From JAGLSB01 sp023135955 (GTDB lineage Bacteria; Bacteroidota; Bacteroidia; Bacteroidales; GCA-2748055): 15,046 nucleotides of DNA. Of the stretch, positions 1-6,322 are shown piece by piece (the first letter of the stretch is position 1; each line of letters starts with the position of its first letter). Both the position numbers and the translations under genes were made by a program. The stretch lies in assembly GCA_030673645.1 (NCBI GenBank), contig DAOVIO010000097.1, positions 1 to 15,046 of the forward strand, given 5' to 3'. The notes beneath the pieces are model-generated. The model made no database searches and was not told where the DNA came from. It saw nothing but the letters and a program-made list of their open reading frames with translations.

Positions 1-738
1 ACAAAAGTATTTGCCTTAGCAGGAAAAGTGGCAAGAGGAGGCTTGATTGAAGTGCCAATGGGAATGACCATACGCGAAGTTGTAGAAGAAATAGGAGGAG
101 GAGTTGCAAACGGAAGAAAATTCAAAGCCGTTCAGGTTGGAGGTCCATCTGGTGGATGTATTCCCGCATCGATGTCGGATACTTCTATCGATTTTGAATC
201 GCTCGCTGAAGTAGGTGCCATGATGGGCTCGGGAGGTATGGTAGTACTCGACGATAAAGATTGTATGGTAGATATTGCAAAATATTTCCTTTCATTTACT
301 CAGAATGAATCCTGTGGGAAATGTACTTTCTGCCGTATCGGAACAAAACGTATGCTGGAGATAATGGAAAAAATCACAACAGGAAGAGGCGTAGAAAAAG
401 ATCTTGAGGAATTAGAGAGTCTGGCCGGATGGACAAAAAAGGGAAGCCTTTGTGGACTGGGAAAAACTGCTCCTAATCCGGTTTTATCAACATTAAAGTT
501 TTTTAGAGAAGAATATGAAGCTCATATTAATGGGGTCTGCCCTTCTGGAAAATGTCAGGATATGATCCGCTATGATATAACCGACGATTGTATTGGTTGT
601 ACACTCTGCGTTCAGGAATGTCCGGTAGATGCAATTCCTTTCACTCCACATGAGAAACATACCATTGATATGGAACTTTGTATAAAATGCGATAGCTGTC
701 GGCAGGTATGCCCCGTCGATGCTGTTATAACAAAATAA
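1..738 (+). CDS. nuoF: NADH-binding flavoprotein, NuoF/HndC-like, with C-terminal 2x[4Fe-4S] ferredoxin domain (5' truncated)
   Basis: The reading frame is open from base 1, so this is the last 245 residues of a longer protein; a GTG at 28 lies inside a conserved stretch and is not a start. In this family NADH reduces FMN and electrons pass to iron-sulfur clusters. The visible part begins in the SLBB-like region (LIEVPMGMTIREVVEE, then VGGPSGGCIP). Next comes the N3-type [4Fe-4S] site, SCGKCTFC near base 310, with its fourth cysteine in GSLCGLGKTAPNP. A CPSGKC linker leads to a two-cluster ferredoxin tail, CIGCTLCVQEC and CIKCDSCRQVC. That tail is absent from ordinary complex I NuoF and typical of HndC/HydB subunits of soluble NAD(P)-linked hydrogenases and bifurcating complexes. 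The next gene starts one base after the stop codon, so the two are co-translated. Family certain; exact complex uncertain. Confidence 0.93.
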   Translation, partial: TKVFALAGKVARGGLIEVPMGMTIREVVEEIGGGVANGRKFKAVQVGGPSGGCIPASMSDTSIDFESLAEVGAMMGSGGMVVLDDKDCMVDIAKYFLSFTQNESCGKCTFCRIGTKRMLEIMEKITTGRGVEKDLEELESLAGWTKKGSLCGLGKTAPNPVLSTLKFFREEYEAHINGVCPSGKCQDMIRYDITDDCIGCTLCVQECPVDAIPFTPHEKHTIDMELCIKCDSCRQVCPVDAVITK

Positions 739-739
739 A

Positions 740-2302
740 ATGGGGAAGATTCGAATTAAATTAGATAATAAAACGATTGAAGTTGAAGAAGGACAACCTG
801 TAATAGATGCAGCCAGAGCAACAGGTATCAATATTCCTTCTATGTGCTATCGGGAGGGAAAAGACCATCTTACTTCCTGTATGGTTTGCCTGGTAAAAGA
901 CGCTAAGAATGGCAAACTTTTCCCATCATGCTCTATCAAAGTTACTGAAGGTATGGAAGTAATAAGTATGGATGAAGAAATTCAGGAAGCAAGAAAAACA
1001 GCACTCGATCTTTTACTTAGCGAACATGTAGGCGACTGTGAGGCTCCTTGCCAGGTTACTTGTCCTGCCCATATGGATATTCCCCTGATGAACAGACTTC
1101 TTGCAGTGGGAAAATTCGATGAAGCACTTATTGTCGTAAAAAAAGATATCGCTCTCCCTGCTGTTTTTGGTAGAGTATGTCCTGCCCCCTGCGAAGGAGC
1201 TTGCAGAAGAAAAACAATTGATGAGCCCGTCTCTATTTGTCTTCTAAAACGCTCGGCAGGTGATGAGGATATTTCTGGTGAAGCAACATATCTTCCTGAG
1301 AAAAGAAAAAATCAAAACAAAACTATAAGCATTATTGGAGCAGGTCCTGCAGGCCTGGCAGCTGCATACTTTCTACAAATAAAAGGATATGATTGTGTGA
1401 TTTACGATCGAAACGAATTACCAGGAGGTAGTCTTAAATCAGAGGTAGAATCAGGAATCCTTCCCGCAGATGTTCTGGCTTCGGAGGTAGATGTAATTAA
1501 ACAGCTAGGTGCTAAATTTAATATGAACACTAAAACTGATGCCTCTCTTTTCAAAAATATCAAATCCAATTCCGATGCAATAATTATAGCTACAGGAAAG
1601 GGAGAAAGTGGAGTTCAAAGCTGGGGACTTGAAATGACTAAGACCGGTATTCAGGCCGACAAGGATAGCTATCAGGTTGAAGAAAGCAATATTTTTGTGG
1701 TAGGAAGTGCTCTGAAGCCAACAAAACTAGCAATAAGAACTTTAGGACAAGGAAAAGAAGTTTCTTTTAGTGTTGACCAATATTTGAAAGGTGAAGAAGT
1801 AAAAGGAGAGCACAGCAGGTTCAATTCACGATTCGGAAAATTATTACCCGATGAATTTGGAGAATATATGAAGGAATCGGTTGAAGGAAAACGAGCTGAA
1901 CCAACTGATATAAAAACAGGATTTACACGGGAACAAGTAATCGAGGAAGCAAAAAGATGTCTTCATTGTGATTGCCGGGAAATTGATAACTGTGCACTAA
2001 GAGACCTTTCCGAGGAATATAAGGCGAATCAAAGACGTTTTTATTCAACAGAAAGAAAAAAGATTGTAAAACATTTTCAAAATGATGCTGTTATTTATGA
2101 ACCGGCTAAATGCATTAAATGTGGAATATGTGTGCAGATTACAGCGGAATATAGCGAAGATTATGGTTTTACATTTATTGGCAGAGGATTTGATGTGGAA
2201 ATTGGAGTTCCTTTTAATAAATCTGTAAAAATTGGACTGGAAAAGGTAGCCATTGAAGCTGCTGAAGCTTGTCCTACAGGAGCCTTAACTATAAAAAAAT
2301 AA
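740..2302 (+). CDS. [2Fe-2S]/FAD/[4Fe-4S] oxidoreductase: NuoG-HydA-like N-terminus fused to a GltD/NfnB-type FAD domain lacking the NAD(P) domain
   Basis: Residues 1-80 form a NuoG/HydA-type [2Fe-2S] domain (C36, C47, C50, C64). Residues 97-175 match the Fer4_20 cysteine-rich domain of GltD/NfnB (C100, C104, C108 and C147, C151, C155). An FAD Rossmann motif, GAGPAG, lies at 200-205, followed by LPGGSLK near 227 and IIIATG near 281. About 18 residues later the second half of the FAD fold begins (SNIFVVGSALKPTKLAIRTLGQGKEVS, in two runs from 316). In GltD/NfnB a whole NAD(P)-binding domain of well over 100 residues sits at this point; here it is missing. Residues 407-418 hold a CLHCDCREIDNC cluster, and the C-terminus has one [4Fe-4S] site (C458, C461, C464, C511). 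No hydrogenase H-cluster motifs are visible. It is one base downstream of the NuoF-like gene, so probably its electron partner: NADH oxidised by the first subunit, electrons wired here. Acceptor unknown. Cytoplasmic. Confidence 0.85.
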   Translation: MGKIRIKLDNKTIEVEEGQPVIDAARATGINIPSMCYREGKDHLTSCMVCLVKDAKNGKLFPSCSIKVTEGMEVISMDEEIQEARKTALDLLLSEHVGDCEAPCQVTCPAHMDIPLMNRLLAVGKFDEALIVVKKDIALPAVFGRVCPAPCEGACRRKTIDEPVSICLLKRSAGDEDISGEATYLPEKRKNQNKTISIIGAGPAGLAAAYFLQIKGYDCVIYDRNELPGGSLKSEVESGILPADVLASEVDVIKQLGAKFNMNTKTDASLFKNIKSNSDAIIIATGKGESGVQSWGLEMTKTGIQADKDSYQVEESNIFVVGSALKPTKLAIRTLGQGKEVSFSVDQYLKGEEVKGEHSRFNSRFGKLLPDEFGEYMKESVEGKRAEPTDIKTGFTREQVIEEAKRCLHCDCREIDNCALRDLSEEYKANQRRFYSTERKKIVKHFQNDAVIYEPAKCIKCGICVQITAEYSEDYGFTFIGRGFDVEIGVPFNKSVKIGLEKVAIEAAEACPTGALTIKK

Positions 2303-3450
2303 TGAATTTAAGACAAATTAAAATATCGCTTATCAGATTTTCCCTTCTTACCGTAATACTTTTTGCTTCGGTTCAGATTTCCTTTTCACAAAAAGCAGAT
2401 TGCTGGAATAATTTCAGAGGGAATATTGCTTTACAGGGATATAGCCCGGCACAACTACCGGAAAATCCATCTTTGCTGTGGAGTTTTAAAACCAGTGATG
2501 CTATCAAAGCTCCTCCTGTTGTTTGTAATAATATAGTAGTAGTTGGATCTCTGGATGGAAATATTTATGGTCTAACACTGGATGGAAAACTGAAGTGGAA
2601 AATCAATACAGAGAATAGCATTGAAGCTCCTGCTCTTATTATAGGTAATATGGTTTATGTGGGAAATCTGGACGGCAGTCTGTTTGCCATCGAGTTGAAT
2701 ACCGGTCGACTTAAATGGACTTATAAAGCCGAAAACCAGATAATGGGTTCTCCTAATTATTATAGCATTGGATTGAAGACAGTGATTATTGTAGGTAGCT
2801 ACGATTATTATCTGCACGGAATTGATGCTGTTACCGGAAAAGGACTGTGGAAGTATGAAGCTGATAATTACATTAATGGTGCAGCTTCAGTTCATAATGG
2901 TATAGCCGTTTTTGGTGGATGCGACGGATATTTACATCTTGTTGATGCCCTGAATGGAAAATCAGTTAGTAAGTTTGAAGTGGCTACTTATGTCGCCAGT
3001 TCAGCAGCTGTTAAGGATAATAACGCTTTCGTGGGAGATTATGATGGACAATTTTCTTGTCTGAGCCTCAAAGAACAAAAGATAAAATGGAGTTTTATTA
3101 ACGATGCCTCCAAATTACCTTTCCTGGGTTCACCATCAATCTATGATGGGAAAGTCTATATTGGCAACCAGGACAAATACGTTTACTGTCTAAATATTAA
3201 TGACGGCGAACTAGAATGGAAAATTAACTCCGGTGGAAGAGTAGATGCTTCACCTGTTTTTGTCGACAATAAAGTTTTAATTGCAAATCTTCGTGGAGAT
3301 TTATTACTATTAAATAAGGATAGCGGTAAGACTGAATGGAGCTATGAATTAGGAAGTCCGGTTACAGGAAATCCGGCCGTTATAGATAATTATATTTTTG
3401 TTGGTGCTGATGATGGGAGGGTTTATTGTTTTGGGAAAGAAAGTGACTAA
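2302..3450 (+). CDS. Exported PQQ-like (BamB-type) eight-blade beta-propeller protein
   Basis: I chose the ATG at 2302, whose first base is the last base of the preceding TAA; it gives a 382-residue protein beginning with a classical signal peptide (positive MNLRQIK, hydrophobic LLTVILFASVQIS, then SFSQ). An in-frame TTG at 2269 would put extra residues before the signal. The mature part consists of eight repeats of a propeller blade in the style G-x-x-DG-x-(I/V)-Y-x-L-D-x-x-x-G-x-x-x-W; examples are VVGSLDGNIYGL, YVGNLDGSLFAIE, FVGDYDGQFSCL and FVGADDGRVYCF. Blades of this type occur in BamB and in PQQ dehydrogenases, but no PQQ or metal site is recognisable, so a protein- or glycan-binding scaffold in the periplasm is more likely than catalysis. 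There is no lipobox. Overlap with a cytoplasmic redox gene suggests translational coupling; the functional link is unknown. Confidence 0.85.
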   Translation: MNLRQIKISLIRFSLLTVILFASVQISFSQKADCWNNFRGNIALQGYSPAQLPENPSLLWSFKTSDAIKAPPVVCNNIVVVGSLDGNIYGLTLDGKLKWKINTENSIEAPALIIGNMVYVGNLDGSLFAIELNTGRLKWTYKAENQIMGSPNYYSIGLKTVIIVGSYDYYLHGIDAVTGKGLWKYEADNYINGAASVHNGIAVFGGCDGYLHLVDALNGKSVSKFEVATYVASSAAVKDNNAFVGDYDGQFSCLSLKEQKIKWSFINDASKLPFLGSPSIYDGKVYIGNQDKYVYCLNINDGELEWKINSGGRVDASPVFVDNKVLIANLRGDLLLLNKDSGKTEWSYELGSPVTGNPAVIDNYIFVGADDGRVYCFGKESD

Positions 3451-3622
3451 AGTGTCTTAAGTACTTAAAGTGCCTTAAGTTAACAAGGGTAATAAAGTAC
3501 AAGGCGATTTCTCATAATATTCTGAAATTATTAAAAAGTAATTCAAAGCGTTGAAGAACAAATTATAACTTTTCTCTCAATTAACTTTAAATACTTTAGG
3601 CACTTATAACTTTAGGCACTTA
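3448..3622. repeat. Intergenic inverted repeat with doubled arms
   Basis: The gap between the beta-propeller gene and the glycosyltransferase gene is bounded by two inverted arms. The left arm has two copies, TAAAGTGTCTTAAGT (3448-3462) and TAAAGTGCCTTAAGT (3466-3480). The right arm has two exact copies of ACTTTAGGCACTTA (3593-3606 and 3609-3622), whose reverse complement TAAGTGCCTAAAGT nearly equals the left unit. About 110 bases without other visible structure lie between. The left arm covers the stop codon of the upstream gene and the right arm ends two bases before the downstream ATG. A folded transcript could form a long imperfect stem, so it may act as a terminator, a stability element or a small non-autonomous mobile element. 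No coding potential is visible. Confidence 0.7.
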
Positions 3623-3624
3623 AT

Positions 3625-4914
3625 ATGAAAATAATGCACATAATCCCCGGATCAGGGGGTAGCTTCTACTGCGGGAATTGCTTGAGAGACAGCAAATTTG
3701 TTGAAGGAATGAGGAAATCTGATCACACTGTAGTTAAGCTTCCAATGTATCTTCCACTATTCGCTGATGAACATGATCTTGAAAAAGAAATCCCCGTCTT
3801 TTATGGAGCCATAAGTATCTACTTAAAACAAATGTTTCCTGTTTTCAGAAAGGCACCGGTATGGATAGACAAGCTATTGAATTCAGGAATTATGCTAAAA
3901 CTTGCTGCCGGTATGGCCGGGAGTACAAATGCTAAAGGGCTTGAAGAAATGACTGTTTCTATGTTACTCGGTGAAGAAGGTCAGCAGAAAGAAGAGCTGG
4001 AAAGAATGATAGATTGGATAGCCACAAACTGCGACCCCGATATAATTCATCTTTCAAATGCACTTCTGCTTGGACTCGCACATCGATTGAAGGAGAAAAT
4101 GAATATTCCTGTTATCTGTTCACTTCAGGATGAAGATGTGTGGGTTGATGTAATGGAACCCGATTTTAGGGACAAAGTTTGGAAACTTATGTCAACAAGA
4201 GGAAATGATGTTGCGGCCTTTGTTTCTGTTAGTGATTTCTATGCAAAAGAAATGAAGCAGAAGATGAATCTCCCTAAAGAAAAACTTAAATCGGTTCATA
4301 TTGGCATTTATCCTGAAGACTATAAATATGCTGCTCCCAGTATAAAAGATAGAAATATAGGTTATGTATCAAGGCTGAATGAAGAAAACGGACTAGGAGT
4401 TCTTGTTGATGCATTTATTGAACTGAAGAAGAACAAGGAATTTGATGATGTTAAACTAATATTAACTGGAGGATCAACCGGCGATGATAAAAAATTCCTC
4501 AGAAAGATAAAAAGAAAAATAAGTTTTAACCGCTTAACAAAATATGTTGAGATACATCCTGAATTCGAAGACGAAGGTTTGCAGGAATATTTCAAAAAAG
4601 TATCAGTTATTTCTGTCCCGGTATTAAATGGCGAGGCCTTTGGAATCTATCTGCTCGAATCGATGGCCTCTGGAATTCCGGTTATTCAACCTGCAGCCGG
4701 AGCCTTCCCCGAAATTATTAATACCTCCGGTGGAGGAAAACTTTTTGAACCAAAAAATTCAAGCGCACTGGCAAAATCTCTCATGGAATTGCTTGCCGAT
4801 CCAGAAGAACACAACCGCTTAAGCAAAGCCGGCCGCGAAGGAGTTGAAAAATATTTTCATATCGACGATCAGGTGAAGAAGATGATTGAGATTTATGAGG
4901 GGGTTAGGGAGTGA
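3625..4914 (+). CDS. Glycosyltransferase family 4 (GT-B fold)
   Basis: A 429-residue retaining-type glycosyltransferase that would transfer a sugar from a nucleotide-sugar donor. The N-terminal Rossmann half starts MKIMHIIPGSGGSFYCGNC, with the glycine loop expected for GT-B enzymes plus two cysteines in the YCGNCLRD motif. The C-terminal half carries the GT4 donor-site signature: E337 and E345 in GEAFGIYLLESMASGIPVI (E-x7-E), preceded by a GYVSRLNEENGLGVL start of the second domain and followed by a VEKYFH-type end. There is no signal peptide or membrane helix, so it acts in the cytosol or at the inner membrane face. The conserved YCGNCLRD and ELTVSMLxGEEG-like stretches (here EEMTVSMLLGEEGQQKEE) mark a distinct subfamily that I remember next to large FtsX-like ABC permeases in other phyla. 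The substrate cannot be read from sequence. The gene ends inside a dispersed repeat. Confidence 0.9.
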   Translation: MKIMHIIPGSGGSFYCGNCLRDSKFVEGMRKSDHTVVKLPMYLPLFADEHDLEKEIPVFYGAISIYLKQMFPVFRKAPVWIDKLLNSGIMLKLAAGMAGSTNAKGLEEMTVSMLLGEEGQQKEELERMIDWIATNCDPDIIHLSNALLLGLAHRLKEKMNIPVICSLQDEDVWVDVMEPDFRDKVWKLMSTRGNDVAAFVSVSDFYAKEMKQKMNLPKEKLKSVHIGIYPEDYKYAAPSIKDRNIGYVSRLNEENGLGVLVDAFIELKKNKEFDDVKLILTGGSTGDDKKFLRKIKRKISFNRLTKYVEIHPEFEDEGLQEYFKKVSVISVPVLNGEAFGIYLLESMASGIPVIQPAAGAFPEIINTSGGGKLFEPKNSSALAKSLMELLADPEEHNRLSKAGREGVEKYFHIDDQVKKMIEIYEGVRE

Positions 4915-4980
4915 GAGGGAAGATTGGGAGACAGGAATTGGGAGACAGGAATTGGGAGATTTTAATATATTGAGGGCTCA
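4911..4980. repeat. Dispersed intergenic repeat, copy 1, with internal 14-bp tandem
   Basis: Bases 4915-4945 are identical over 31 nt to the reverse complement of 14288-14318 (core GATTGGGAGACAGGAATTGG). A further shared word, ATTGAGGGCT, follows in the same relative order at 4969-4978 and, inverted, at 14253-14262. In this copy the 14-base unit TGGGAGACAGGAAT is tandemly duplicated (4925-4938 and 4939-4952) with a partial third unit after it. It begins at the stop codon of the glycosyltransferase gene. It has no convincing reading frame of its own. Confidence 0.75.
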
Positions 4981-4984
4981 TTGC

Positions 4985-5086
4985 CTTAAAACTGAAATTG
5001 AAGAAACAGACAAGGAAATAGACCAAATGGTTTATGAATTGTATGGTTTGAGTGAGGATGAGAATAGTGGAGTAGAAAATAGTTAG
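4985..5086 (+). pseudogene. C-terminal remnant of a restriction-modification DNA methyltransferase
   Basis: This frame encodes LKTEIEETDKEIDQMVYELY followed by GLSEDENSGVENS and a stop. The string (E)TDKEIDQMVYELYGL is the very characteristic last helix of many Type II/IIG, BREX PglX-like and Type I-like DNA methyltransferases, where it is normally followed by a (T/S)EEEIKIVE-type ending; here that ending is altered to SEDENSGVE. Nothing upstream in the frame resembles a methyltransferase: it runs into the dispersed repeat and then the end of the glycosyltransferase gene. An ATG at 4886 opens the same frame, but it lies inside the glycosyltransferase gene and gives an unnatural chimera. I therefore read this as a fossil tail of a lost gene. 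Confidence 0.6.
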
Positions 5087-5088
5087 TT

Positions 5089-5979
5089 ATGTCTATCTTG
5101 AAAAAGAAAATAGAAGAACATATAAAACTGCATTACCCTAATATTTTATTCAAGTATAATGATGTTAATATTAAAGATGATGTAATAATAATTGAAACAA
5201 ATAAGAGAACAAATGGTGTAATTAAAATTGAATATCCCTTATCTAAGTACTTAAAAGAAAGGGATTTTAAGAAATCTATTTCTGGTGATACTTTTTATCA
5301 TTTTGTGCCTCTTAAATATGTATTTAAGATATTAGAAGAGAGAAAAATAAGACTGTATAATCTTAATAAATATTTAAAAGATGATTCAACAGAGTTTTCA
5401 TATTTATTAGAAAGATTGGGAATTGAACTTCCAAAGCCCGAAGAGCAAATTAAGAAACTAAAGGAGAATAATTTTGTTTTCAGTTGTACAACAAATAACA
5501 TATTGGATAAACATTGGCAAAGGTTTGGTAAAACTGAAAAAGTTGTTTGTCTTAAACTGAAAATTAATTTTACTGACAAAGAGAACTTTGCTATAGATAT
5601 TCGGAAAGTTGCTTACTCAACCGAACTATCAAAATTGCTTTCTTTACAAGAATATATATTTAATGAGTACAATAAAAGACTGGAAATTCAAGGCTGGTCT
5701 TGTTTTGCTAAATTTACGAAAAGAGGTTATTTTGATTGGGAAGAGGAAATTAGATTGTGTTTTGATAATATTGCACAACCCATATGTAATCAATTAGGAA
5801 TGCCATCCAGTCGCGAAAAAGTTTATTGCGATAATGGTACTTCTTATATTGAGTTGCCATTAATGAATGATTATTTTGAACTAAAGGTTCAAGAAGTTCA
5901 AGTTAGGAAAGATAATTGGCAAGGTGATTTAAAGTCATTTTGCAAAAGTGAAAGGTTCAATTTTGAATTGATAAATTAA
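5089..5979 (+). CDS. Hypothetical protein, DUF2971-like
   Basis: A 296-residue soluble protein with no signal peptide or membrane helix. I see the landmarks of the DUF2971 family in order: YHFVPLKYVFKILEERKIRL at 70-89 (family: tyrosine plus ILxxxxLRF), a short acidic DDSTEF near 98-103 where the family has an NDPxE-type motif, FVFSCTTNN at 129-137 (family: a strand ending in CxS), DKHWQRFG at 140-147 followed by VVCLKLKI (family: WxxYxxxHxGxCL), and WEEEIRL at 217-223 (family: W-x-E-x-E-(Y/W)-R). The match is by motif, not alignment. DUF2971 has no settled biochemical role; members turn up sporadically in accessory and defence-like regions. The gene is clearly more AT-rich than its neighbours, starts two bases after a methyltransferase remnant and ends against a winged-helix remnant, all signs of horizontal gain. 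Confidence 0.65.
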   Translation: MSILKKKIEEHIKLHYPNILFKYNDVNIKDDVIIIETNKRTNGVIKIEYPLSKYLKERDFKKSISGDTFYHFVPLKYVFKILEERKIRLYNLNKYLKDDSTEFSYLLERLGIELPKPEEQIKKLKENNFVFSCTTNNILDKHWQRFGKTEKVVCLKLKINFTDKENFAIDIRKVAYSTELSKLLSLQEYIFNEYNKRLEIQGWSCFAKFTKRGYFDWEEEIRLCFDNIAQPICNQLGMPSSREKVYCDNGTSYIELPLMNDYFELKVQEVQVRKDNWQGDLKSFCKSERFNFELIN

Positions 5980-6084
5980 ACTTCTAACCGGACAGCTACG
6001 AGAGATTTAACAGAACTTGTAGAAAGAAGTATATTTGAGAGTTCTGGCAGCAAAGGAGCCGGATCATTTTATAGCTTAAAATAA
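5980..6084 (+). pseudogene. C-terminal winged-helix remnant of a Fic-family or RecG/AlbA_2-like protein
   Basis: Directly after the stop codon of the DUF2971-like gene, and in the same frame, the sequence reads TSNRTATRDLTELVERSIFE then SSGSKGAGSFYSLK and a TAA at 6082-6084. The pattern (R)-T-A-T-R-D-L-x-E-L-V-E-x-G-I-x-E-x-x-G-S-K-G-x-G-x-(Y/F)-Y-x-L is the DNA-recognition helix and wing at the C-terminal end of many Fic adenylyltransferases and AlbA_2/RecG-like regulators. There is no start codon and no catalytic domain, because the upstream part has been replaced by the DUF2971-like gene. It can be expressed only by stop-codon readthrough, so I call it a fossil. Confidence 0.6.
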
Positions 6085-6236
6085 TTACGCCATAATTGCG
6101 CCAATTGCGCCAAAAAGAAAGATGAAGTTAAGGTGTTGGGGCTTTTACGGCTTGAAATGAATTGCACAATGACAAAGAATAATAAGAAATGAAAATTGCC
6201 TACACAAATGGCAATTAAATGACCGAACCACAGTAC
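6085..6236. other. Non-coding stretch inside the accessory islet
   Basis: No gene is recognisable here. It opens with three imperfect copies of a nine-base unit (ATTACGCCA, then AATTGCGCC at 6094-6102 and 6103-6111). Further on, ATTGCC and GGCAAT at about 6195-6215 can form a six-base stem with a nine-base loop. Together with the following palindromes this looks like decayed or repeat-derived DNA. Confidence 0.45.
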
Positions 6237-6291
6237 AGACGCAAAATTTTGCGTCTCAACAATAGAAATACAGACGCAAAATTTTGCGTCT
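6237..6291. repeat. Two direct copies of a perfect 20-nt palindrome
   Basis: AGACGCAAAATTTTGCGTCT, identical to its own reverse complement, occurs at 6237-6256 and again at 6272-6291. Each copy is preceded by AC and followed by CAACA, so the duplicated unit is about 27 bases and the copies start 35 bases apart. They lie immediately upstream of the ABC ATPase gene. Similar short palindromes are dispersed in many Bacteroidota genomes. Possible roles are regulator binding, transcript structure or a REP-like mobile repeat. Confidence 0.8.
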
Positions 6292-6322
6292 CAACATTAG
6301 CAAATCAGCACACCAGCACACC

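Noticed and set aside
493..831. A 112-codon minus-strand frame across the end of the NuoF-like gene
   Set aside because: It overlaps conserved ferredoxin and [2Fe-2S] coding sequence on the other strand and resembles nothing.
2269..2301. In-frame TTG at 2269 as the start of the first beta-propeller
   Set aside because: It would place eleven residues before a good signal peptide; the ATG at 2302 is a better start.
4886..5086. A 66-codon frame with an ATG at 4886, readable as a small gene
   Set aside because: Its start lies inside the glycosyltransferase gene and its first third is the dispersed repeat; only the last 33 residues resemble a protein family, so it is listed as a methyltransferase remnant.
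6237..6291. Palindrome pair as the start of a CRISPR array
   Set aside because: There are only two copies, the spacer between them is 15 bases and no further repeats or cas genes follow.
6284..6322. In-frame TTG at 6284 as the start of the ABC ATPase
   Set aside because: It begins within the second palindrome copy and adds residues that do not fit the family; the ATG at 6323 gives the normal N-terminus.
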